A stretch of DNA of 64,000 nucleotides from Megaustenia siamemsis (GCA_032433765.1 JAVIAB010000008.1:38343679-38407678), one strand, 5' to 3'; shown: positions 1 through 10,110, numbered from the stretch's first letter. The notes: generated from the letters alone by a model not told the origin. Program-made: numbers and translations.

Positions 1-69
1 TGAGACTAAAAGCCAAAAATACAAAGAAAGGAAGGGTGGGACTACACGTACATTCAGAGGGGTGGTATT

Positions 70-1025
70 ACAAGAAGGGATCACTTTAAATACATGGGAA
101 GTTATATTTCATCAAACAGTGACATTGAGAAAGAGGTCCGCTAGAATAGGCATGTAGGCCCAAGCATTCAAGAGACTTAGAAATATTTGGCGTTCAACGT
201 CTCCATCATAGCACCAAGACTTAGAATGTACAAGCCAAATGTGCGATCCAGTGGACTGGTTGGTCACGAGGCAAGAAGCCGGTCTCGGGACAGAGAAGTT
301 GGGGTTCAAATCCCGGCTGCACCGGTTGGGATTTTTATTTATGATATCTCTCTGCGGCAACCACCCTGGTCTCGGCAGGGAGCCCCGGCTTTAAAGGTCA
401 ATTACTCATGGACGAAAAAAATATGAGTACCTCCGAAGACGGAGTTATCTGCCTGGCGGCGAGGGTCCCCTGTGCAAGCGGCTGCTGGGAAAAAACGGAT
501 TACATGCAAAATTTAGTTCCTGGTCTCTAGGGACTTCGTCAGAGGTGACGTTCGCCGGCGAACGATTACAAAAAAAGTGCGATCCTTAACTGTAATATGT
601 AGCAAAACGTGGAAAATGAATCATAAGATATAAATCCGATTTAGAGGAGGAAGGTCGCTGTCTTAAGAAGATTCTTAAAATTCTTTGGGATCAAATAGAT
701 TACGAAGAAAAAAGTCGCCAGAAGATCTGGTATTAACAACATCAGTTAAGTAGTGAAAAGAAGACTTTGGAAATGACTAGAACACGTTCTACAAATGGAA
801 TGATCCTGGCATCCACACCTAACATTAACGTCAGCACCACCTGACAAACGAAGTAAGAGGCAGGCCATTGGGTGACATGGCGACCAACCATAGATGATGA
901 AATGAAAGAGGCTGCAAGTTCCTGCGAGAGTTGTCGATGCTTACCCCAGACCGGATTGGATGGAGATCTCTTGTGGGTGACCTATGCCTCAACTGGAGTT
1001 CTGAATTTTAAGAAGAAGAAAAGGC
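70..1025 (+). mobile_element. RTE-like LINE 3' fragment (group F8), split by a SINE
   Basis: The relic of the C-terminal part of a non-LTR reverse transcriptase reads FKYMGSYISSNSDIEKEVR near 85-141, LRMYK near 220-234 and TWKMN near 608-622. Distally it reads WRPTIDDEMKEA near 878-913 and DRIGWRSLVGDL near 948-982. The order YLGS-type motif, ETW-type motif, then a basic tail is typical of RTE-like LINE 3' coding ends. Stops and frameshifts make it non-functional. It ends in an AAG-rich tail near 1010-1022. SINE B at 250-576 interrupts it. The 5' part, including the catalytic core, is absent or off the window. Confidence 0.75.
250..576 (+). mobile_element. SINE family B, copy 1
   Basis: It is flanked by an exact 9-bp direct repeat gtgcgatcc at 241-249 and 577-585. 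The B-box-like ggttcaaatcccgg near 302-315 marks a tRNA-derived head. The body (cgaagacggagttatctgcc, gggacttcgtcagaggt) recurs at 26114-26472. A short A-rich tail precedes the second duplication. The SINE is inserted in LINE F8 and is therefore younger than it. Confidence 0.88.
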
Positions 1026-1061
1026 TTGTAGTTTCTTGTAATTGTTTTTAAATAGTTATTC

Positions 1062-1875
1062 TTCTATCTAACCTCTAATCTTGTCTTGCTCATTTAATTC
1101 ATTCTATCTAACCTCTAATCTTATCTTGTTCATTTAATTCTTCTATCTAACCGCTAATCTTGAGTTGTTCATATAATTCCTTCTATCTAACCTCTAATCT
1201 TGAGCTTGTTCATATAATTCATTCTATCTAACCTCTAATCTTAACTTGATCATATAATTCCTTCAATCTAACCTCTAATCTTGAGTTGTTCATATAATTC
1301 CTCTATCTAACCACTAATCTTGACTTGTTCCTATAATTCCTTCTATCTAACCTCTAATCTTGTCTTGTTCATATAATTCCTTCTATCTAACCTCTAATCT
1401 TGTCTTGTTCATATAATTCCTTCAATCTAACCTCTAATCTTGTCTTGTTCATATAATTCCTTCTATCTAACTTCTAATCTTGTCTTGTTCATATAATTCC
1501 TTCAATCTAACCTCTAATCGTGTCTTATTCATATAATTCCTTCAATCTAACATCTAATCTTGAATTGTTCATATAATTCCTTCAATCTAACCTGTAATCT
1601 TGAATTGTTCATATAATTCCTTCTGTCTAACCTCTAATCTTGTCTTGTTCATATAATTCCTTCAATCTAACCTCTAATCTTGTCTTGTTCATATAATTCC
1701 TTCTATCTAACCTCTAATCTTGTCTTGTTCATATAATTCCTTCAATCTAACCTCTAATCGTGTCTTATTCATATAATTCCTTCAATCTAACATCTAATCT
1801 TGAATTGTTCATATAATTCCTTCAATCTAACCTGTAATCTTGAATTGTTCATATAATTCCTTCTGTCTAACCTCT
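1062..1875. repeat. 40-bp tandem array, about 20 copies
   Basis: The unit reads ttctatctaacctctaatct followed by tgtcttgttcatataattcc. Copies differ by a few substitutions. The blocks 1501-1620 and 1741-1860 are identical and their flanks differ by single bases, so a 240-bp (six-unit) block was duplicated recently. No open frame of interest is present. Confidence 0.97.
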
Positions 1876-2209
1876 TGGTTATTTTGGAGGACAATAACAA
1901 AGAATTAGACAAGTCTCGATTCTCGTGCAATTTTCTTTAGAAGTAAGATATCATTTATAAATTTGTAATCAACTCTATGGAAATTTCAACTCATTAGCAA
2001 CTCCAAATCATCAGAGAACTATCGCCACTATTATCTAACAATTATAGTGTATAAGTAGTGTCTTATAACCGTTAGACTTCACCGTCCACCCTTAGCTACC
2101 ACAAGCCATGTGAACTTCACTATCAATGTTCATGTCAATGAGAACGTTGGTAGCTATGCATGTGGATTAACAGCTTAAATCTGCACAACCAACAAGGAAA
2201 TAGCACCAG
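1876..2209. other. Unassigned AT-rich spacer
   Basis: Unique-looking sequence between the 40-bp array and a LINE relic. I see no coding potential, RNA gene or repeat in it. Confidence 0.6.
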
Positions 2210-2625
2210 AGACAAAACAAACACTCTACAACGCAATATTCATCCCTAGTTGTGCCACCAATGCCAATCCTGAACTCTAGACTCAAGAACAATCGGAAAA
2301 AACAACCACAGCTGAAATCAAATGTGTTAGATTAGACGCGCGAAAGGAAAGGGCCTGAGAGATAAGATCAGAAATAAATAACTGAGAGAAAAGCTGGGAA
2401 TAATTCCCGCCACATAATACATAAAGAAACAACAGATAAAATAGTTGACAACGCGATAAGACAGAAAGCTAAAACACAACACAACGAGTCTTTAATAAAC
2501 GTTGTGAGAACACCAGACCACGATAAAGATGGATGGGTGGAATGTTATTTATAAACACATGGAAACATAATCGGATAAGCCACCATTTCCCCTCGACGCT
2601 GAAAGGCAAACGAGGAAGGAAAGAA
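2210..2625 (+). mobile_element. LINE 3' relic (group F6), copy 1
   Basis: It is similar to 33095-33500 and 49000-49455. Shared landmarks are the segment ggataattcccgc followed by a run ending in gaagaaacaacaga, and a terminal stretch around cctcgacgctgaaaggc. The first part resembles the ETW region of RTE-like reverse transcriptases (atattcatcccta, then tcctgaactctagactc). Many stops are present. The assignment rests on comparison with the better-preserved copy at 49000. Confidence 0.6.
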
Positions 2626-2651
2626 CAAGCAAATTCCAACACATTTATTCA

Positions 2652-3252
2652 TTAACTCTTTCAGTACGGAAGGTTTTTATCAATTTAGCGGTAGAGATTT
2701 CAGAGACACAATTTTTCTAGTTTTTAAATAGCAGTCTACATGCTTGCATTTATCTAATACTTAACACGTTATATATGAAAAAAAAGTAAAGTAAAGTACC
2801 CCCGTCACGCCAAGTGGTGTATGGGGAAATATGGAGTTAGTGACCCTATATTTTACAGACCTTCAGCACATGATTTTTTGGGGTAATGTGGTCGGTATTA
2901 CGCCCGTGCTGCTTTACTTTCCAGAAAAAAATCCGGTACCCATTTAAGGCTGGGTGAACCGGAAGCCGTCGGTTGGGATCGAACCCTACTTCTTGTCCTT
3001 TGTAGTCCAGTTCTTGTCCTTTGTAGTTCACTAACCACTGAGCTATCGCGGCTCCCACGTTATATATGAATTTTTAGAAAATTGAACGAGGAATTATATT
3101 TCACCAATATCAAGATGATACAAGACATGTAAAAAGAATATGGTTGATGACAGTTTACACTAATCAAATTGAGAGTGACGCACTGTGCGGCTAAACTACA
3201 TGACAGAAATCGGCATGGCGCATGGTGCGTCGAAACGTACGGTAAGAGTTAA
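2652..3252. mobile_element. piggyBac-type MITE, copy 1 (interrupted by a SINE)
   Basis: TTAA lies at 2652-2655 and at 3249-3252. The ends are inverted: ttaactctttcagtacgg on the left and cgtacggtaagagttaa on the right. Without the SINE and its duplication it is about 310 bp, like copy 2 at 35671-35981, and both share gatgatacaagacatgt and cactaatcaaattgagagtg. TTAA targets and CTCTTTC-type termini are known for the piggyBac superfamily. No transposase is encoded, so it would be non-autonomous. Confidence 0.8.
2779..3056 (-). mobile_element. SINE family A, copy 1
   Basis: It is flanked by an exact 14-bp duplication acgttatatatgaa (2765-2778 and 3057-3070). On the minus strand it has the A box tagctcagtgg, the B box ggttcgatccc and the family body ending in an AC-rich, CTTTAC-containing tail. 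About 20 bp (cttgtcctttgtagt) is tandemly duplicated between the boxes near 2991-3031, which would lengthen the A-B spacing. It sits inside MITE copy 1. Confidence 0.93.
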
Positions 3253-4137
3253 TTATCCCCCGAATTTGGTACTAGTTTGGACAAATGTACCTGTCTGAAA
3301 GTGTGAACCACTTGACGTCATCAATTTCGTGTAAATTGTGTTCTACTTAAAACTTGTCAAAGCATACATTAAGTTAAAGAGGGATTGTTGCGCAGCGTCA
3401 ATACGTTGTTAATGAAGCATAATCACATTTGAACGCTCACACTTTTTCAATCATTATGTGCATTGCTCCAGAGTTAATGAGTTAAAAATACCATTCCCAT
3501 GGCACAGACAAAAAAATGAACTCTGCCAAAACATGTTTTACAAACTGAAAATGAATGAATTAAAATCAGCTTTAAAACATATCATCCATATAATTCTTCA
3601 CAAATAATTCTATTTTTTTAACACGTTCTCTACATGTTCTCTGTTTATCTGGCATCCATTAAGCTCGCTGAAAGTTCCAAGCACCAATCTCAGGTATCCT
3701 GGGACGTATCTTGACGTTTACAAGTTTGCCACTTTCCCTGGGACGAAGGAATATCCTTCCATCTAAACAGCCGGGAGAGGGCGTGCGTTGTCATATATAC
3801 CACTTTGAAGGATTAGTAATTGATCTGCGCCCCACATCGCGCCCTCTTTTTTTTTTTTTTGGTCAGGGGAGAGAACTGTAAACATTTTGTGAGTGTAGTA
3901 ATGTTAACTTTGGTTCAATTTTCTTATTTCAAGGATTACAGAAATTAGTGTTAATGGATAGGTAAAGGGAGGTAATTAACGTGATTGAACAAGAGTGCTA
4001 GGAAGAGATACATTAGAATTGAGTCAGAGATTGGGGAGGGGGGGGGAATTATGTTGTAGCTTTTATTATTATTATTATTATAGCAATTAAAGAAATACTT
4101 TCATAAACGGCATATTACACACACACATATTATTATA
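3253..4137. other. Unassigned spacer
   Basis: There is no supported gene. A T-run lies near 3847-3860 and a short (TTA)n near 4066-4080. The segment 3640-3845 is more GC-balanced than its neighbours, but I cannot match it to any repeat in the window. Confidence 0.5.
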
Positions 4138-4153
4138 ATATATATATATATAT

Positions 4154-4538
4154 CATCATCATCATCATCATCATCAGGTACCGGGCCTGCTGGCGTAAGT
4201 GATCATGTCTCTCCACAACTTTCGATCTCGACAGTTATTTATCATTTCTGTTGTTGACCTTCTGCCAAGCCATTCTCTTAAGCTGTCTGGTATTTTTTCT
4301 CTTTGCTTCCCTCTATCTCTTCGTCCCTCAATTTTTCCAGTTGTTACAATATATTCTAGTTGTTCTCTTCTCATTACATGGCCATGTCCATGGTACTCTC
4401 AACATTCTTCTGTAAAACCAGATTTCTACAGACTCCTGTGATTTTCTTATCTGTTGACCTATTGTCCATGATTCACATCCATATGTTAAGACTGGCTCTA
4501 AATAACATTTAAGAACTATTTTTCTTGTTTCTATTGTC
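4154..4538 (-). mobile_element. RTE-like LINE F1, 5'-truncated, inserted in (TA)n
   Basis: The minus frame contains MRREQLEYIVTTGKIEGR and DRKLWRDMITYASRPGT, the conserved C-terminus of this group. The 3' tail is (ATG)n, seen here as (atc)n at 4154-4177. About 105 bp is deleted at 4380-4390 relative to other copies, with ccatg microhomology at the junction. The fragment lies between (TA)n tracts at 4138-4153 and 4539-4552, so the target was probably one TA microsatellite. Confidence 0.85.
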
Positions 4539-4702
4539 TATATATATATAGAGAGAAAAGCAGTTCCAAAAAAATGCCAACTGAAGTCGGATGCAATGTT
4601 TTTCAAAACAACTCAATTCGCTAAAAAGTACAAAATGTGTATTTAAAAAAAAATAATCGATGCTAAAGCACTCAAGGTCCTCCTATAGTTACCCAGTCCA
4701 TT

Positions 4703-4975
4703 AAAAAAAAAAGATTCCGCTTCCTGCTGAGCGTATGTGGAACATGATACTAGTGGTCATATTTTGCTTTCACCACGACGTAGTTTAGTAATAATGTGGC
4801 CGGCACCACGCCAGGCATTCTTTACTTCCCAGAAAAAGCACTGGTACCCAATTTTAGAGGCTGGGGGGCGAACCCAGGAGCCTTGTCGGTCCGTAACAAA
4901 ATCTGCCACTTCTGGAGACCGAACCATTCCGGTCAGGAAGCGAACACATTAACCACTCAACTCACGAGGCTCCAG
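4703..4975 (-). mobile_element. SINE family C, copy 1
   Basis: The minus strand has a tRNA-like head (ggagcctcgtgagttgagtg, with ggttcggtctcc as B box) and ccagaagtggc after the B box, shared with copy 2 at 50843. Its body, around ttgggtaccagtgctttttc and gtgccggccacatta, aligns with the body of family A. The A-run near 4702-4712 marks the 3' end. It is more diverged than the A copies and hence probably older. Confidence 0.72.
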
Positions 4976-5067
4976 CCCATAACTACACGGTTATTCTAAG
5001 CATGATGGGAAAAGTGGAGGCGGGATATGTAAATATGCAATGGGTAGAATCATTACAGAAGTAATAA

Positions 5068-5460
5068 ATACGTATTACCTTTGTCTACAGACCCGGACAT
5101 GCGGGAGTACGGGGAAATGAAAGAGCCAACAGGTTGGCTAGCTGCGCTGTCGTTGAGGACCGTCAACCAATGGATCGGGAAGACATCATCAGTGCCCTCC
5201 AGGAAGTGGGAAGGACACAGGATTTCGACAACCATGAATTCACGTCACTCCTTCGGATGAAAGAAATGGGAATTAAGATGGGCACTGCCAGAAACGAGAA
5301 ACTTAGTGGGCGTGTAAGAAGACTAATTAACCAACACAGAACTGGAGTCGTCAGTCGCTGGACACTGCGAGACTTTCTGAGGAGGGGATCTGAGCACCTA
5401 TGGACATGCTCAGAGTGCAATGATGACCCGCAAATAACTCAATAACAACTATTCTAGTCC
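5068..5460 (+). pseudogene. C-terminus of an RNase H-bearing LINE
   Basis: The open frame begins after a stop at 5065 and reads FVYRPGHAGVRGNERANRLA near 5080-5139, the last motif of LINE RNase H domains. The usual acidic residue of the ExADxLA motif is Asn here (ERANRLA), so the active site would be compromised. The frame continues to SEHLWTCSECNDD near 5389-5427 and stops at about 5445. No ATG start is expected because the fragment is 5'-truncated. Its last 50-60 bp resemble the 3' ends of SINE F (5985-6433, 31308-31505) and a fragment at 45290-45440. Confidence 0.75.
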
Positions 5461-5984
5461 AGCACGATCTCTGCTTCTCACTTAACAGTTCCCAATTATC
5501 TTTCCCCGCATCAAATTAGAAACCTATGACAGCTGCTATATCGAGGGAGTCTCCATGCTTGTCAGTAAATTCTGTCACATTTATTACAGACAGTTCATAA
5601 AGAAAGATAATGATCATTGATTGCTTCAGGTTCATCCTTCAGCTTCCCCTTTACATCCCCATCCCTATGTTGAAACCCTTTAAACCTTATCCCTAATCCC
5701 CGATTAAAAATATTTCCCCTCATTTTTTATATTAAAAAATTCTAATTTTGAACGTGGGCTCTTTATATAAATTATTTCGATAAAGAAGTAGAAAATGGAA
5801 AAGATGAAATGGACGAAGAAGAAAAGGAAAGATGATGATAATTAAGGAAATGGAAGTGAAAGTAAAGACGATATTGTGTTTGATATTGTCATGATCAAGT
5901 ATCGTCTTTCTTGTCTGATATTGTTTGTTCTTCTCTGATATTGTTTGTTCTTCTCAGATATTGTTTGTTCTTCTCTGATATTGT
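5461..5984. other. Spacer with a short 20-bp tandem repeat
   Basis: No gene is seen. Positions 5915-5990 hold about four copies of a 20-bp unit, ctgatattgtttgttcttct. The remainder is AT-rich unique sequence. Confidence 0.7.
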
Positions 5985-6433
5985 TTGTTAAGAGCATCAT
6001 CGCTACAAGCCAAACTAGTCCATAGGTGTTCCGAAATCCCCCAAGAGAATCTCGAGAAAACCCGAGGAGAATCCCCGCGTGCACGAACTCCGAAGCACCC
6101 TCTGATCCACGGTGTGGGTAGGTTTCTATTGACAGTTTTCCCCGGGCAGCGACCAAATTTATGGCCTGCTGTTTTCAAGTATAACTGCCAAAAAAGGCTC
6201 TTTAACGTGCGCGATGGTGCACACGAGAGCTCCGGCTTATTGTCATTTTCCGAGAGTGTTAGACGTCGGATCTCACGTCCCATGAGATCAGGCGAGGGCA
6301 TCGACATAAAGAAATCCCGAGAAGACAAAAATCACCACAGCTTCCGGTTGGCTTTGAACATGGGTCCTTCTCATGCTGAGGCCGACGTCTTACCTCAAGA
6401 CAACCAACCAGCCCCCCCCCCCCCCCCCCCCCC
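5985..6433 (-). mobile_element. SINE-like repeat family F, copy 1
   Basis: It matches 31308-31505 on the same strand; both share the segment around gtgtgggtaggtttct and cggtcagcgacc-type sequence. The minus strand starts after a 22-base C-run (6412-6433) with a possible degenerate B box (catgttcaaagcc). It ends in cggaacacctatgg, then a TAACA-rich tail that resembles the 3' end of the RNase H LINE at 5389-5445. The head is too degraded for certain tRNA assignment. Confidence 0.6.
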
Positions 6434-6465
6434 AACAGCCTTCCGGTGAATGTAACTGAAACAAA

Positions 6466-6727
6466 GTAAGTAAAAGTAAAGAGCCCCCGTCACGCCAAGT
6501 GGCGTATAGGGAATATGGTGTTAGTGACCATAAATTTTATAGACCTTCGGCACGTGCTTTTTGAGGTAATGTGGTCGGTATTACGCCCGTGCCGCTTTAC
6601 TTTCCCAGAAAAAAAAATCCGGTAATCATTTAAGGCTGGGTGAACCCGGAAGCTGTCGGTTGGGAACGAACCCTACCCTTTGTCCTTTGTAGTCCAGTTC
6701 ACTAACCACTGAGCTATCGCAGCTAAA
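6466..6727 (-). mobile_element. SINE family A, copy 2
   Basis: Flanked by the 9-bp duplication tgaaacaaa (6457-6465, 6728-6736). The head, both Pol III boxes (minus strand) and the tail are present, so it is essentially full length. Confidence 0.92.
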
Positions 6728-6899
6728 TGAAACAAACGAAGGGGTAAAAAAGATGAGAAAATAAATATAAATTATTGGTAGGATAAGTTCCATGAATAAG
6801 AAGCAATTTTTTTTCGTTTTTAAATATATGTAATGCAAACTGTACAAACTGAAGGAATGGCAAACTACCTTCTTAAATTGCCTTGAATAATCATGACAA

Positions 6900-6988
6900 A
6901 TCACAACGAACTGATACGATGCACTGTAGATAGAAGATTGTGGAGGGACACGATCACCTACGCCAACCGGTATGGCACATGATGATGA
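6900..6988 (+). mobile_element. LINE F1 3' terminal scrap
   Basis: The sequence around gaactgatacgatgcactg through cacctacgcc to atgatgatgaatg matches the last 90 bp of the F1 copy at 44504-45246. It ends in a short (ATG)n tail. Confidence 0.75.
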
Positions 6989-8062
6989 ATGCAAACTGTA
7001 GCGATGTGAGTAAGAGTCGTACACAGAGAAGTAATGGCGCTATAAGGAGATAAATAAGGAAGAACGACAAGAGTTGAGTTATACAAAGCAAATGTCCAAG
7101 AAGAAATGTAAGATGACTAAAAAAAATAAATACAACAGCAACAGAATCTAAAGATTGGTGCGCGAGAAGATTAGGAAGGAGAGAAGAAGAAAACGGGGAA
7201 TAAGATAAATAAGAAGTGAAAAGGAAGAAAACATAGAAACTACAGTGGAAATGAACATGAACGAATTAGAATAATTTGAGATGAAGAAGAAGATAAGAAG
7301 AGATAACATTGTGAAGAAAAAAATTATAATTAAGAAAGAACCAGTGACAGTAGAAGCAATTATTTATATATTTTTTAAAGAAATGATTTAACCCAAAAAA
7401 AAGAAGAAAAGATTATTGCTTAAAAAATAGCAAAAATGTGTAGATGAGTAGCTTAAAGTAGATCAAAAAGAGAAGACTTAAAAAAGGGAGACGGAAAGCT
7501 GATGATCCAAGAAACAAAATCAATAAAAGCAGAAAAACATTATTTTTAAATATTAATAAACAGATAATTTTAAGAAAGGTATATTTGAAGACAAATAAAT
7601 CACAAGAAGCATACGTTTACGTAAGAAGAAATGTTTTTTCTTTAAGAAGAAAGGAATATAATAAGAAGTAATTAACAGAAGTGGAATGTAAATAAGATAG
7701 AGAAGGGAAGACAGCAACCAAACAAGTGAAGCGGGAATAAGCGTCTACAGTTTTCTTAGTTGACCTCTTGATCTGGTAGAAGTGGAAACGAGACTCAGGG
7801 AAAACTGGATGTGAAGTGAGATTGTCTACATCCTCCCCCGCGTTTTATGCTAGCTATAAACGACGGGCAGTCGCGAGCTCTGTTTGGTGCCTGGTTTCCA
7901 AGTAGCAGATGGACACCCCGACTAGCTCGCGATAAAACGTGCTGGCAGTAACCTGGAGTCGTCAAACGGTCACGTTTAAGGGGGAGGTAACAGCGGAAGA
8001 ATTGTGACGCTTCCGCTAGAGTCGGAGACGTGAATGCAGTATAGGGTGGGTTCCGACGCAGC
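6989..8062. other. Unassigned purine-rich spacer
   Basis: 7000-7740 is A/G-rich with scattered AAGAAG and no sustained codon-like structure. 7745-8060 is more GC-rich and contains ttaagggggaggtaacag near 7976-7993, which superficially resembles a polypurine tract beside an LTR. No second LTR or pol sequence is present to support that. Confidence 0.5.
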
Positions 8063-8385
8063 CAACTATAAGTTTGTTATAAAGGGAACTTCCGAGGCGA
8101 TAATCAGCCAATCAATTCAGAGGAAGAGGTATGATTACAGCACTTGGAAAAAATGACAAATAATCAACAGAAAAAAAAACAAAGAACAATATATGGACAG
8201 AAGCAGGATCGAACCCGTACTCAATGGCACAGCGCCTTACCACGAAAAGTCAAACGCTAGTGTTCGATCCGGCTTGGGTCCATATATTGTTCTTTGTTGT
8301 TTTTTATGTTGTTGATTATTTGTCATTTTTTTCAGGGTGCTGTAATCATACCTCTTCATCTGAATTGTTTCGCAACTATAAGTTT
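8063..8385. mobile_element. Foldback element with 13-bp flanking duplication
   Basis: Two arms of about 110 bp, near 8107-8225 and 8250-8370, are imperfect reverse complements of each other and are separated by a spacer of about 25-40 bp. Each arm contains a B-box-like segment: gttcgatcc at 8263-8271, and its complement in ggatcgaacccgtac near 8206-8220. The direct repeat caactataagttt occurs at 8063-8075 and 8373-8385, so the inserted unit is 8076-8372. A 13-bp duplication is typical of LINE-type target-primed insertion rather than of most DNA transposons. Confidence 0.75.
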
Positions 8386-8424
8386 ACTTAGGCCTGCGGG
8401 AACCAGCTGGCAACCAGCAATACC

Positions 8425-8862
8425 TGTGAGAGGTCTCTATCCTTCTTCTTCTTTTCTCTTTCACTGATACCTAAAAGGTGTCGTGGTTTATATCATTTGT
8501 CGTTTTTGTGTTGCTCGAACTGTCTGAATTAGTGATTTCCCTTTGTTGTTACATGTCTCTGTCACTGCATCTATCCATCTTCTTCTGGGTCTTCCTCTTG
8601 GTCTTTTTCTCGAGAAAAACGCCCTTGATGGTGATTGGTGAGGATTCATTCTGACCAGGTGGCCAAACCATTTAAATTGTTGTTGTTCTATATATTCTTG
8701 GCAGTGTTTTGTTCCTACTATTTTTCTTATGGTTTCATTTGGTATTCTATCTCTTCTTGTGTTGTTTGTTACTTTTCTCAAGCAACGCATCTCACATGTA
8801 CTGATTTTTCTTAAATGTGATTTAGAAAGGGTCCATGTTGAGGTCTCTATATGAGGGACTAT
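8425..8862 (-). pseudogene. RTE-like LINE 3' coding end (group F2), copy 1
   Basis: The minus frame reads STWTLSKSHLRKISTCEMRC, then NTRRDRIPNETIRKIVGTK, QQFKWFGHLVRMNPHQS and RPRGRPRRRWIDAVTE. This is the same gene end as 41440-42075 (plus) and 37655-37915 (minus). It begins downstream of the catalytic domain and so is only a 5'-truncated tail. The element ends in a GAA-rich tail (tctttcttcttcttttctc-type sequence on the plus strand near 8435-8461). Confidence 0.82.
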
Positions 8863-9186
8863 TGAGAACAAACCTGGCATCAAACTAGGGGGAAACAACA
8901 GAAACAACCTCAAATATGCAACAACATAGTATCGATAGCAGAAAGCCAATAAGATCTACAAAACCTTTTAGATGAAATTGTGACAGAAAGTGAACAAAAA
9001 GGTCTGCCCCTCAGCATCAAAAATACAGAAACCGTAACACTATCAAAGAAAACAAACACGCAAGAATATAGAAATGAAAAAAAAGAAACAGAAATAAGTG
9101 AATAGATTCAACAAATACATGGGATCAATAATAACATTAGATTGTAGATGCACTGCAGAAATTAGAAAGAAGTACAATAGGACAAG

Positions 9187-9449
9187 GGAGCCGCGATAGC
9201 TCAGTGGTTAGTGAACTGGTCTACAAAGGACAAGAGGTAGGGTTCGATCCCAACCGACGGCTTCCGGGTTCACCCAGCCTTAAATGGGTACCGGATTTTT
9301 TTCTGGAAAAAGTAAAGCGGCACGGGCGTAATACCGACCACATTAACCCAAAAATCATGTGCTGAAGGTATGTAAAATGTATGGTCACTAACACCATATT
9401 CTCTATACGCCACTTGGCGTGACGGGGGTACTTTACTTTTTTGTTTCAC
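9187..9449 (+). mobile_element. SINE family A, copy 3 (plus orientation)
   Basis: One of only two plus-strand copies. The A box tagctcagtgg is at 9197-9207 and the B box ggttcgatccc at 9241-9251. Near the 3' end a short hairpin, cgcca-ct-tggcg, is visible. The flanking duplication aataggacaag/aacaggacaag (9176-9186, 9450-9460) has one mismatch. It is inserted in LINE F1. Confidence 0.94.
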
Positions 9450-9763
9450 AACAGGACAAGCAAAGATAGAATTTCATTGTATGAAAAACATCCTATTTCT
9501 ATCAAATACTTGTCAATTAATGTTAGAAAACTCACCTAAAGTGCTACATTGAACCTGTTCTACTATATGTAAGTGAGACACGGACGATAAGTAAAACAAC
9601 ACCGAGAACACTAGAGGCAGCTGAGATGTGGTTTATCAGAAGAATGCTACGAATTCCTTGGATAGCAATAATTACAAAGGAGGAATGTTTAAATTGAGTT
9701 GGCGAAACGAGGAATATCATCAAAGCCAAAAAGGAAGAGACAATCTATTTTTTTCTCTGGCAT

Positions 9764-10026
9764 AAAAAGTAAGTAAAGTAAAGAACCCCATCACGCCAAG
9801 TGGCGTATAGGGAATATGGTGATATTAACCATATTATATACAGACCTTCGGCACTTGATTTTTGGGGTAATGTGGTCGGTATTACGCCCGTGCCGCTTTA
9901 CTTTCCCAGAAAAAAAATTTCGGCACCCATTTAAGGCTGGGTGCACCCGGAAGCCGTCGGTTGGGATCGAACCCTACCTCTTGTCCTTTGTAGTCCAGTT
10001 CACTAACCACTGAACTATCGCAGCTC
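9764..10026 (-). mobile_element. SINE family A, copy 4
   Basis: Exact 13-bp duplication ttttctctggcat at 9751-9763 and 10027-10039. Full-length head and body in minus orientation. It is inserted in the same LINE relic as copy 3. Confidence 0.95.
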
Positions 10027-10110
10027 TTTTCTCTGGCATGGCGTGCGAAAAAAGAAGGCAATGAAAATACTATAACAACGGGCAGAATGAATGGAACGAA
10101 GAGAATCAAC

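Larger units (their letters stand above)
8865..10110 (+). mobile_element. RTE-like LINE F1 relic carrying two SINE insertions
   Basis: Conceptual translation with frameshifts gives NNLKYATT near 8905-8930, where LINE reverse transcriptases have YADD, so the catalytic motif is mutated. It continues with a DLQNLLDEIVTESEQKGLPL-like stretch to 9025 and a CYIEPVLLYVSET-like stretch near 9543-9580. MWFIRRMLRIPWIA lies near 9627-9668. SINE copies at 9187-9449 and 9764-10026 interrupt it. The coding line resumes after 10039 and fades near 10110. Confidence 0.78.

Noticed and set aside
1062..1875. Telomeric or centromeric repeat
   Set aside because: The unit does not match known animal telomere motifs and the array is short; many unrelated arrays nearby argue against a single centromeric satellite.
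7745..8060. LTR retrotransposon remnant
   Set aside because: Only a short GGGGGAGGTAACAG-like segment suggests a polypurine tract; no paired LTR, primer-binding site or pol sequence.
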